In this document: piece after piece, positions 6,116 to 13,098 of the stretch
Layout of the letters: the number at the start of each line of letters is the position of its first letter
How positions within the stretch are numbered: the first letter of the stretch is position 1
NCBI GenBank assembly: GCA_041496705.1
Contig: JBGQFD010000097.1
Coordinates: 1 to 13,464, forward strand
Origin: VBDM01 sp041496705
Lineage (GTDB): Bacteria; Pseudomonadota; Gammaproteobacteria; Burkholderiales; SG8-39
Length of the DNA stretch: 13,464 bases
Reading direction: 5' to 3'
Position numbers and translations under genes: made by a program
Notes under the pieces: generated by a model
Told to the model about the DNA's origin: nothing
Databases searched by the model: none
Seen by the model: the letters and a program-made list of their open reading frames with translations, nothing else

Positions 6116-7683
6116 CAGTCCCACCACTTCTTCAGCTTGAAATCCTCCACGATTACGGTGGCAGCGTTGTGCCCAGCTCCGGCATGCACGCCTCCGCCTG
6201 GATGACAGTAACCACCGCACATGTAAAGCCCTTCAACAGGCGTCCTGTAGCTGGACCAGCCGGCGAAGGGCCTGAAATAGCCCATCTGGTCGGGCGTCAT
6301 GTCTCCCACGACATCGACGCCGTTCACGAGGTTGTCGTTCAGCCGCTCCGTATCGGTTGGATCCTGGATCGCCATGCCCAGGATCTTGTCTCTCGTCATG
6401 TTCGGAGCGTAGGACCTCCAGAGATCCAGGAGATGCGCGGCATATTCCGCTCTCAGCTTCTTCCATCCTTCCGGGCCCTCAGGCTCTACGCTGTACGGTG
6501 CGTATTGCCAAACGACCGCTGTGTGCTTGCCTGCGGGAGCCTGCGAAGGATCGAACAGCGTAGGCAGGGTTATCTGCAGCAGCTCTTTTCGGGGAGGCCT
6601 GCCCAGCGCGATTTCCTGGTAGGCGCGAACCTGGTCCTGTACGGTCCCCCCGAACATTTCCTGACTGAACGCCAAGTTCACCGGCGGGTTATGCGCGCCG
6701 GCGCGGTACTGCGGCGGCTCTGCAAGGGCCAGGTGCAGGACGAAGAGCGATCGCCCCCGCGAATGGTAGTTCTTCACCCGGGTGGCAAAGGAAGGCGGTA
6801 GCAGCTCTTCCCCCACCATCCCGAGGAAGCTCTTCTTCGGTTCGACGTTGGTGACCACCGCCTTCGCGGCTTCGATCCGCCTGCCATCCTTCATTTCTAT
6901 CCCTGTGGCCTTGTTGCCCCGCAGGAGGATGCGCTTCACCTCCATGTCCGTCTGCACGACGCCTCCATTGGCCTCGACCACGCTTCTCAGTCCGTGCGCC
7001 AGCTGTTGCGAGCCTCCAACACAGATGGGCGCCTCGGCTTTGAGAATGCGGAAGAGGCAGATCCATCCTTGTCCGAATTGATCTGGGGCGAACCCCAGCA
7101 CGGTCATCCTGGCGAGGAAGTGGACTTTCACCTCCTCGCTCTCGAACAGCTCGCCCAGCAGTTGCACCGGCGTGCTCGCCTGCCACTGCAGAAGCGTCCT
7201 GCCTTCCTCGGATTTCTCCAATTCGGCGCTCTGCAGCGAGGGCGGCAACGGCGGCGAATACATCAGCGGCAGGTAGGTCGACTCGATGAACTCGGCGTAG
7301 TCTTCATACAGCTGCCTGAACGTTCGCGCATCCCGCGCCGAGAACTTGCCCAGTTCAGTGGCCATTTCGCCCGCGTCCCGATACATCACGATGCTCTTGT
7401 GGTCGGGGAAGATCGTGCCACGGAGGTGCTCCGGGTAAACGTACTTCACGCCGTGACGTTCGAGCTCCAGGTCGCGGTAGACCGGGCTGAGGGGAATGTG
7501 GGTGTGAACGACGGAGCAGAGATTGTGTTTAAAGCCTGGCAGCGTGGCTTCGGCGGTGTGGCACCCGCCGCCCACGCGCGTGCTGCGCTCGAGAACCAGG
7601 ACTTTAGCGCCTGCTTTCGCAAGATAGGCGGCGCAGGCGAGGCCATTGTGGCCGGCGCAGATGATGATGAAATCGTAGGACAT
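6115..7683 (-). CDS. Phytoene dehydrogenase-like FAD-dependent oxidoreductase
   Basis: A 522-residue flavoprotein of the CrtI/PYROXD2-like amine oxidase superfamily, at normal length. The Rossmann FAD-binding site opens the protein (YDFIIICAGHNGLACAAYL, 3-21), followed by the second FAD segment LVLERSTRVGGGCHT. The C-terminal FAD site is GLYMCGGYCHPGGGVHAGAG at about residues 485-504. Oddly, the first glycine of the GxGxxG dinucleotide loop is Cys9 (codon TGC). I chose ATG 7683 over the upstream GTG 7692 because GGAGG lies 8 bases before the ATG and directly abuts the GTG. Relatives desaturate or oxidise hydrophobic substrates such as carotenoids; the substrate here is unknown. It is coupled by a 1-bp overlap to the CoxG-like gene and lies 68 bases after the GNAT gene, probably on the same transcript. 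Confidence 0.88.
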   Translation of the reverse strand: MSYDFIIICAGHNGLACAAYLAKAGAKVLVLERSTRVGGGCHTAEATLPGFKHNLCSVVHTHIPLSPVYRDLELERHGVKYVYPEHLRGTIFPDHKSIVMYRDAGEMATELGKFSARDARTFRQLYEDYAEFIESTYLPLMYSPPLPPSLQSAELEKSEEGRTLLQWQASTPVQLLGELFESEEVKVHFLARMTVLGFAPDQFGQGWICLFRILKAEAPICVGGSQQLAHGLRSVVEANGGVVQTDMEVKRILLRGNKATGIEMKDGRRIEAAKAVVTNVEPKKSFLGMVGEELLPPSFATRVKNYHSRGRSLFVLHLALAEPPQYRAGAHNPPVNLAFSQEMFGGTVQDQVRAYQEIALGRPPRKELLQITLPTLFDPSQAPAGKHTAVVWQYAPYSVEPEGPEGWKKLRAEYAAHLLDLWRSYAPNMTRDKILGMAIQDPTDTERLNDNLVNGVDVVGDMTPDQMGYFRPFAGWSSYRTPVEGLYMCGGYCHPGGGVHAGAGHNAATVIVEDFKLKKWWD

Positions 7684-7709
7684 GACCGACACCTCCAGCG
7701 AACCGGTGA

Positions 7710-7727
7710 TTTTGCCTGAGAAGTTTC
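7710..7727 (-). promoter_or_regulatory. Glycine-riboswitch-like 3' motif, probably a remnant
   Basis: The minus strand reads GAAACTTCTCAGGCAAAA in the 68-base gap before the flavoprotein gene. This equals the conserved 3' element of glycine riboswitches (GAAAC, TCTCAGGCAAAA) with one extra T, followed by ACCGG as in many aptamers, and preceded by a small CGGG/TCCG hairpin. The expected 5' partners (GGAGAG and CCGAAGG...GCAA) are missing upstream, where the GNAT coding region lies. A complete working aptamer is therefore unlikely. It could be a relic, a divergent element or chance. Confidence 0.22.
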
Positions 7728-7751
7728 CCGGACAAACCCGCAGACGCGCCG

Positions 7752-8606
7752 CTAGCCGAGCTCGGGGCCGGCCGGGGAGAACACGAGCGATGCGTCGCCG
7801 GGCGCGTGAGCTGCTTCCGGGCCATCGACGTGCACCATGCGCGTGAAGGGGCGCTGGAACGCGAAGCCGAGAGTTTCGAGCCAGGTGCGGAGTTTGCCTT
7901 CGCGATCCACCAGATCGATATAGAGCGAGGGCACGACCGCGGAGAGCGCAGCAGTGAGCAGGTCTTGCGCAGACAAGGCGTCCCGCGCCACGAGCGGACC
8001 GAGCTGGCGAGCCTCGCGGCCTTCGCGCCCGAGCAGGAACCCCGACAGCCGTCCTTTCCTCTCGCAGACGAGCGCTGCAGCGGGCAGGCGCTGTGCGAGT
8101 GTACGCAGCAGGGCCTCACGGCTCGCGCCAAATGCTGCTGCGTCGAGCGCGAGGATTTCGGACCAGTCCAAATCTTGCAGTGTTCGAACGCCCATCGAAG
8201 GAAGCAAGGCCTGGCATTTCCGCGCCAATGCATAGCGCCTGAATCCCCAAGTGTCGCGAAAGCCCTCCTGAACGTAAACCTCATGCCCTGCGGGTGTCGC
8301 ATCCAGAATCGGAGTCTGACCTCGTCTTTTCAGGTCGGCAAGCGCGAGGCGCAGCAGGCGCGTCGCATAGCCCTTGCCGCGATGCTCCGGGAGCACTAGC
8401 ACCATACTCACCCACGCAAAGCTCCCGTACGGCAGCACGACCGTCGTGGCGGCGAGCGTACCGTCGGCGAGCATGACACCCCAGCCGCGACCGAACCCGA
8501 GCATCAGCCGCCAGTCGGCTTCGTTCTGGTTCCAGTGCGCGGCTTTCGATAGCGCCAGGCAGCCTGCGAGGTGCTCCTCCCGCAGCTGCAGTTCAGTACT
8601 TCCCAT
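7752..8606 (-). CDS. GNAT family N-acetyltransferase with second GNAT-like domain
   Basis: A 284-residue cytoplasmic protein. The N-terminal half is a GNAT fold: the acetyl-CoA pyrophosphate loop appears as EHRGKGYATRLLR (74-86) after the strand AWVSMVLVLP (64-73), and a GHEVYVQEGF segment (108-116) matches the family's late helix and turn. The C-terminal half (about 140-265) holds LSGFLLGREGREARQLGPLV, typical of the Acetyltransf_18 type domain found in two-domain GNAT proteins such as YitH-like ones. The acceptor substrate is unknown. Its ATG lies inside the end of the epimerase gene (14-bp overlap), so the two are co-translated. The flavoprotein gene follows after 68 bases. Confidence 0.82.
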   Translation of the reverse strand: MGSTELQLREEHLAGCLALSKAAHWNQNEADWRLMLGFGRGWGVMLADGTLAATTVVLPYGSFAWVSMVLVLPEHRGKGYATRLLRLALADLKRRGQTPILDATPAGHEVYVQEGFRDTWGFRRYALARKCQALLPSMGVRTLQDLDWSEILALDAAAFGASREALLRTLAQRLPAAALVCERKGRLSGFLLGREGREARQLGPLVARDALSAQDLLTAALSAVVPSLYIDLVDREGKLRTWLETLGFAFQRPFTRMVHVDGPEAAHAPGDASLVFSPAGPELG

Positions 8607-9624
8607 CCCGCGTCTCGAAGTGCGTCGGCTTGCCCAAACTGGACAGGCCGCGCGCGATCCAGTCCGCCTGCCAGTCGATCATCGTGGCAAGCGTAATGCG
8701 CGGCGCGCCAAGCAGCCGGTGCGCTGCGCGCGAGTCCACCAGCCAGGCGGTGGGCGCCTCGACTCCGGTCACCAGCGCCTGCTTGCCGAAGCGCTTGCCA
8801 AACTCGGCGGCGAGCCAGCGCACGCTCACGACTTCCGGGCCGCTCACGTTGAGCGGCGAAGCGGGCACGGTGCAGTGCGCGAGCAGCCGCAGCGCCCGCT
8901 CGTTCGCGTCGCCCTGCCAGATGACGTTGACATGACCCATGGTCACGTCCACCGGAGCGCCAGTGAAGACTTTCGCCGCCACGTCATGCAGCACGCCATA
9001 GCGCATGTCGATGGCGTACTCCAGCCGCAGCAGGCGGCCCGCCGTGCCGTACCGGCGCGAGCCGTAGTCAAAGGCACGCTCACGGCCAACGCAGGAATTG
9101 GCGTAGTCGCCTGCGGGCGGCACCACCGACGTCATCTCGTCCGCGCCGCGCCCGTTTACATCGGCATAGGGATACACGCAGGCAGTGGAAAAAGCGACGA
9201 TGCGCGACTCGCGGAACGCCTCCGCCGCCATGAAAGGCACCGCGACGTTCATCGCCCAAGTCATTGAGGCGTCGCCCGAGGCGCCGAACTTGTGCCCAGC
9301 CATGAAGACAACGTTCTCTGATCGCGGCAGCCGCTCCAGCGCAGCGCGCTCGAGCAGGTCGCAGGCAACGCACTCGATACCCTGCGCCTCGAGCTTCTCG
9401 CGCAGGCCCCGCTCCGAGAACCGCGCCACGCCGATCACGCGCCGCTCCGGCGCGGCGCGCTTCGCCATGCGCGCAAGCGTCGGGCCCATCTTGCCCCCCA
9501 CGCCAAGCACGAGGATGTCGCCGGGCGCCAGCGCCAGATCCGCGGCGAGATCGGGCGACGGGCGCGTCATGAATTCCTCCAGCGCGGCGATATCCTGGAA
9601 GCCGGCGTGTGCGATGTTATGCAT
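8593..9624 (-). CDS. NAD-dependent epimerase/dehydratase family protein, atypical active site
   Basis: A 343-residue extended short-chain dehydrogenase. The NAD-binding loop is GVGGKMG (41-47, pattern GxxGxxG), followed by strand VIGVAR. The core continues with VVFMAGHKF (105-113), a Ser/Thr pair in FSTACVYP (145-152) and the active-site helix YANSCVGRE (174-182). The catalytic YxxxK has Cys178 in place of Lys; I recall related proteins with the same Y-x-x-S-C pattern, so this may be a family trait and not damage. I chose ATG 9624. An in-frame ATG at 9570 has a strong GGAGG five bases upstream and is the main alternative; a GTG at 9645 is less likely. The gene overlaps the GNAT gene and diverges from the MetE-like gene across 22 bases. 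Substrate unknown, probably a sugar or sugar acid. Confidence 0.82.
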   Translation of the reverse strand: MHNIAHAGFQDIAALEEFMTRPSPDLAADLALAPGDILVLGVGGKMGPTLARMAKRAAPERRVIGVARFSERGLREKLEAQGIECVACDLLERAALERLPRSENVVFMAGHKFGASGDASMTWAMNVAVPFMAAEAFRESRIVAFSTACVYPYADVNGRGADEMTSVVPPAGDYANSCVGRERAFDYGSRRYGTAGRLLRLEYAIDMRYGVLHDVAAKVFTGAPVDVTMGHVNVIWQGDANERALRLLAHCTVPASPLNVSGPEVVSVRWLAAEFGKRFGKQALVTGVEAPTAWLVDSRAAHRLLGAPRITLATMIDWQADWIARGLSSLGKPTHFETRDGKY

Positions 9625-9646
9625 CTGGTGAATTATAATCGGCACA
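9625..9646. promoter_or_regulatory. Bidirectional promoter with shared palindromic -10 box
   Basis: The only 22 bases between two divergent start codons contain the palindrome ATTATAAT (9632-9639), which presents TATAAT on both strands. On each strand exactly 7 bases separate TATAAT from the ATG, so transcripts should begin at or next to the A of the ATG and be leaderless or nearly so. Neither side has a Shine-Dalgarno in this space. No good -35 is visible in either direction; any such elements must lie inside the coding regions. Confidence 0.6.
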
Positions 9647-10660
9647 ATGAAACCGCCTCGAATAAAAACCACGGTCGTCGGCTCGTATCCACTACCCGAT
9701 TGGCTCGCCGCGGCTCTCTCGGAGCAGGCGCTCGAAGACGCAACGCGCGTCGTTCTGCACACCCAGGAGCAGGCCGGCATCGACCTGGTCTGCGACGGTG
9801 AGCTTTACCGCTTCGACCTCAACCACCCTGAAACCAATGGCATGATCGAGTACTTCACGCGACCAATGCAGGGCATCCGCAGCGAAATCGGTTTCTCCGA
9901 ATGGCTAGCGTACTCGAAAGGCGCGGGCATGCGCTTCCGCACCCGCCCGCCGGGCGTGGTCGAGGGGCCTGTCTCCGCCGGCACCTTGAATCTCTCGCTC
10001 GCCTGCGCGCGCGCAAAGCGCCTTGCCTCGAAGCCGCTCAAGTTCACGCTCACCGGCCCGCACATGCTGGCGAAAACGCTGCACGACCTGCACTACCGCA
10101 GCCCCGAGAAGCTCGCGCACGCGATCGCGGACGTGTTGGCGGCGCAGGTCAAGCATCTGGATGCGGACGTGATCCAGGTTGACGAGGCGAACCTGCCAGG
10201 CCACCCCGGCGAATGGAAGTGGGCCGCGGAAACGATCAACAAGGTGCTGAAAGCGGTGCCGAAAAAGTCGCAAGCGGCCGTGCATCTGTGCTTCGGCAAC
10301 TACGGCGGGCAGAGCATCCAAAAAGGCGGCTGGGACAGGCTGCTCGACTACCTGAACGCGCTGCGCGTCGATCACATCGTGATGGAAGTCGCCCACCGAC
10401 CTCCCGAGGAACTGGAGGTGTTCAAGGGGTTGGGGCGCGAGATCGGCTTTGGCCTGGGCGTGGTCGACATCAAGCGTACCGAGATCGAGACCCCGGAGGC
10501 GATCGCGCGCGCCATCGAGCGCGCGGAAAAGGTCCTCGGCCGCGGGCGGGTCAAGTACATCCACCCCGATTGCGGCTTCTGGATGCTGAAGAGGAATATC
10601 GCGGACGGCAAGATCCGCGCCCTAGTGAAGGGGCGCGACCTGTACGAAGGCAGAAGCTAG
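9647..10660 (+). CDS. MetE C-terminal-domain-like (core cobalamin-independent methionine synthase) protein
   Basis: A 337-residue TIM-barrel protein corresponding to the catalytic C-terminal half of MetE, without the N-terminal half. It opens with TTVVGSYP (8-15). The zinc ligands expected for thiol activation are all in place: His213 and Cys215 in VHLCFGNY, Glu247 in VMEVAH, and Cys309 in HPDCGF. The VDE segment at 178-180 matches the acidic substrate-binding strand (IDEP in MetE). Short core-MetE enzymes methylate homocysteine from a methyl-corrinoid protein and not from methyl-tetrahydropteroylglutamate; others in this superfamily use different thiols. Which applies here is unknown. ATG 9647 is the first start after an in-frame TGA at 9629 and no ribosome-binding site precedes it, consistent with a leaderless message. 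Confidence 0.83.
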   Translation: MKPPRIKTTVVGSYPLPDWLAAALSEQALEDATRVVLHTQEQAGIDLVCDGELYRFDLNHPETNGMIEYFTRPMQGIRSEIGFSEWLAYSKGAGMRFRTRPPGVVEGPVSAGTLNLSLACARAKRLASKPLKFTLTGPHMLAKTLHDLHYRSPEKLAHAIADVLAAQVKHLDADVIQVDEANLPGHPGEWKWAAETINKVLKAVPKKSQAAVHLCFGNYGGQSIQKGGWDRLLDYLNALRVDHIVMEVAHRPPEELEVFKGLGREIGFGLGVVDIKRTEIETPEAIARAIERAEKVLGRGRVKYIHPDCGFWMLKRNIADGKIRALVKGRDLYEGRS

Positions 10661-10750
10661 CGAAGTGCTCTGGCGGAACAGCGAACCTGTTGGGGATCTG
10701 GAACATCGCCAAGCAACGGCTAGGAAAATGGCATTCCAGGCGATAGGGGA

Positions 10751-10772
10751 CAAGTGGGCATGATCCCACTTG
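10751..10772. terminator. Perfect 8-bp hairpin downstream of the MetE-like gene
   Basis: CAAGTGGG (10751-10758) and CCCACTTG (10765-10772) are perfect complements around a 6-base loop, 90 bases after the MetE-like stop and 114 bases before the next start. There is no following T run. It could help terminate, protect the 3' end, or be a protein-binding site for the downstream gene. Confidence 0.35.
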
Positions 10773-10802
10773 GGTGCGGGAGAAAGTGATCGATTCGGCG
10801 CA

Positions 10803-10808
10803 TATACT
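10803..10808 (+). promoter_or_regulatory. Possible -10 box (TATACT) for the amidohydrolase
   Basis: TATACT differs from the consensus at one position and lies about 80 bases before the amidohydrolase ATG. The matching -35 (GAGAAA at 17 bases) is poor, so this is a weak candidate. The gene's ribosome-binding site, AGGAGG at 10876-10881, is excellent. Confidence 0.25.
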
Positions 10809-10886
10809 GATCAGCAAGGCACTAAGGCCCGCATCTTTCCTGTTCAAACGGGCCGGCGGCAATAACGACGACGCGAGGAGGAGACC

Positions 10887-12860
10887 ATGGCACTGAATTC
10901 ATGCAGCGACCCGGTATGCAGCCACCTGGGCTGCGAAATTCCGCAAACGCGCAACGCAACCGACCTGGGCCGGCGCGATTTCCTCCGCGATACGGTTGCG
11001 GCGAGCGCCGGTCTGTTCGGCCTGTCGGTGATGGGCGGCTGTGCATCGCTGATGCAATCGGGCGGCCCCGCCGACACGCTGCTCGTCAACGGACGCATCG
11101 CGACGCTGGATCGCCGCAAGACCGTGGCCAGCGCCCTTGCGATCCGCGGCGACACTATCGCCGGCGTCGGCTCGGAAGCGGACCTCGCGCACTTCAAGGG
11201 ACCGAACACGAGCGTCATCGACCTTGGCGGGCGCACGGTCATTCCCGGCCTCAACGATGCGCACACCCATTTCATACGCGGCGGTCTCACTTACTCGAAC
11301 GAAGTGCGCTGGGACGGCGTGCCTTCCCTCGCCGAAGGGCTGCGGCGGGTTCGGGTGCAGGCGCAGCGCACGCCCTCGCCGCACTGGGTGCAGGTGATCG
11401 GCGGCTGGACTTGGGCGCAGTTCGCGGAAAAACGCATGCCGACGCTGGAGGAGATCAACGCCGCCACCGGCGACGTGCCGTGCATGATCATGCACTTGTA
11501 CGACCGCGCCTGGGTCAACCGCGCCGGAATCCGCGTGCTGGGCTGGACCAAGGACACACCCAACATGTTCGGCGGCGCGATAGAAAGGGACGCCTCGGGC
11601 AATGCCACCGGCCTCGTCACCTCGACCACCAGCCTGGCGAGCCTGATTTCGGTGTGGCTGCGCATCCCGCGCCTTTCGCCGGAAGACCAGATACTCTCGA
11701 CGCGCCATTTCATGCGCGAGAACAACCGGCTGGGAATGACCAGCGTCGTCGATGCCGGCGGCGGCGGCCAGAACTATCCGGACAACTACGCCGCCATCGC
11801 CAAGCTTGCGGCGGACGACCAGATGACGCTGCGCATCGGCTATACGCTTTTTGCGCAGAACCCGGGCAAGGAGCTCGACAACTACACCAACTGGGCGAAG
11901 CTGGTGAAGGTCGGCCAGGGCAACGATTACTACCGCATGATCGGCGCGGGAGAGTACATCCTGTTTGCCGCGGGCGACGTGGCCAACTTTGCCAAGGACT
12001 ACCCCGTGCCAGGGCCCGTCATGGAAACCAACCTGGAAGCGGTAGTGAAGTTCATCACCTCGCAGGGCTGGCCGTTCCGCCAGCACACCAGCTTCGATGC
12101 TTCGGCCAAGCGGATTCTCGACGTGCTGGAAAAGGTCAACCGCGAGGTGCCGCTCAACAAATTGCGCTGGGGGCTGGATCATTGCGAAACGCTGCGGCCC
12201 AAAACGCTTGAGCGCGTGGCGGCGCTCGGGGGCAGCATCAATATCCAGAACCGGCTCTCGACCGACGGCGAGGCGTTCGTCGCCAAGTACGGCGTGCAGG
12301 CAGCGGCCGACGCGCCGCCGGTCGCGCGCGTGCGCGAGATGGGCATCCCGCTTGCCTGCGGCACCGACGGCAACCGCGCGACCAGCTACAACCCGTGGAT
12401 CGGCGTGCACTGGCTGATTACCGGCAAGACGCTGGGCGGGGCCAAGCTGCAGTCGGATCGCAACCTGCTCGACCGCACCGAGGCGCTGCGCCTGTATACA
12501 TCGGGCGGCGCCTGGGTATCGTCGGAGGAAGAGAAAAAAGGCACGCTGGAAACCGGCAAGCTAGCCGACCTCGCGGTACTGTCGGCCGATTACTTCAGCA
12601 TCTCCGAGGATGCGATCAAGGACCTTGAGGCGGTGATGACGGTGGTGGGCGGCAAGGTGGTGTACGGCGCCGGGCCCTTTGCGCGCCTCGCCCCGCCGGC
12701 ACCGCCGATCAATCAGGACTGGCTGCCGCTGCGCGAGTTCGGCGGCTATTACAAGCGTGCCGGCGTCGAGCCGCCGCGGGCCGTCGCCGCGGGGCACGCG
12801 CACCCGATGATCATCGGCGATGCCGGCGCCTGGAGCATGGACTGCCCCTGCGCGTTCTGA
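10887..12860 (+). CDS. Tat-exported amidohydrolase family lipoprotein, YtcJ-like
   Basis: A 657-residue metal-dependent hydrolase, with a perfect AGGAGG before ATG 10887. Residues 29-52 form a twin-arginine signal, RRDFL, then a hydrophobic stretch ending in MGGC; Cys52 may be a lipobox cysteine, placing the folded enzyme in the periplasm. The amidohydrolase fold follows: N-terminal beta-sandwich with VNGRIATLD and VIPGLNDAHTH (metal ligands His126 and His128), later barrel residues His400 and His432 (GLDHC), and Asp494 (CGTDGN), then the C-terminal GKLADLAVLS strand. The pattern fits the YtcJ branch, whose few studied members hydrolyse amide-type bonds; the substrate is unknown. Unusual are three cysteines before the Tat signal (C6, C11, C16) and a C-terminal CPC near the end. 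It follows the MetE-like gene by 226 bases and is probably transcribed separately. Confidence 0.88.
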   Translation: MALNSCSDPVCSHLGCEIPQTRNATDLGRRDFLRDTVAASAGLFGLSVMGGCASLMQSGGPADTLLVNGRIATLDRRKTVASALAIRGDTIAGVGSEADLAHFKGPNTSVIDLGGRTVIPGLNDAHTHFIRGGLTYSNEVRWDGVPSLAEGLRRVRVQAQRTPSPHWVQVIGGWTWAQFAEKRMPTLEEINAATGDVPCMIMHLYDRAWVNRAGIRVLGWTKDTPNMFGGAIERDASGNATGLVTSTTSLASLISVWLRIPRLSPEDQILSTRHFMRENNRLGMTSVVDAGGGGQNYPDNYAAIAKLAADDQMTLRIGYTLFAQNPGKELDNYTNWAKLVKVGQGNDYYRMIGAGEYILFAAGDVANFAKDYPVPGPVMETNLEAVVKFITSQGWPFRQHTSFDASAKRILDVLEKVNREVPLNKLRWGLDHCETLRPKTLERVAALGGSINIQNRLSTDGEAFVAKYGVQAAADAPPVARVREMGIPLACGTDGNRATSYNPWIGVHWLITGKTLGGAKLQSDRNLLDRTEALRLYTSGGAWVSSEEEKKGTLETGKLADLAVLSADYFSISEDAIKDLEAVMTVVGGKVVYGAGPFARLAPPAPPINQDWLPLREFGGYYKRAGVEPPRAVAAGHAHPMIIGDAGAWSMDCPCAF

Positions 12861-12873
12861 AACCGGAGCGGCG

Positions 12874-13098
12874 CTAGGCGCGCTGCAGTTTTGTCACGCC
12901 TGACCCGGCGATCACTTCCGGCACCGCGGACTGGAACTGCGAGGCCATGATGTGCGCGCCGGCGATGCCGGGGGTCTGCGCGAGTTGCTGCAGGATTTCG
13001 ACGCAAATCCTCTTTCCCTCGATCTTCGGATCGGCCGCCTTTTCGAGGCGTTCGACGATTTCGTCGGGAATCACGGTGCCATGGAGCTTCTCCCGCAT
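12874..13098 (-). pseudogene. Methylenetetrahydrofolate reductase (MetF)-like C-terminal remnant
   Basis: The minus strand encodes 74 residues resembling only the last quarter of MetF-like proteins: IPDEIVERLEKAADPKIEGK, then RICVEILQQLAQTPGIAGAHIMA. The FAD-binding barrel start is absent. No ribosome-binding site precedes the ATG, so it is unlikely to be expressed as such. Directly upstream and in frame is TGA (13101-13099), preceded by codons for GPAFDAARSAR (to 13134). MetF relatives typically have a similar GP...ARSARWM run here, so TGA may be a mutated TGG tryptophan codon. Beyond 13134 the similarity is lost. I read this as a truncated, decayed gene lying beside tRNA-Ser; a real small protein is the alternative. 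Confidence 0.6.

Noticed and set aside
9625..9646. The region upstream of 9624 as an N-terminal extension of the epimerase (to 9780)
   Set aside because: The extra 52 residues read antisense to the MetE-like gene, are low-quality sequence and would remove the divergent promoter.
10899..12410. Minus-strand open frame of 503 codons opposite the amidohydrolase
   Set aside because: It is a GC-rich antisense shadow: the sequence is low-complexity in His, Arg, Val and Ala with no domain, while the plus strand has Tat signal, metal ligands and a perfect ribosome-binding site.
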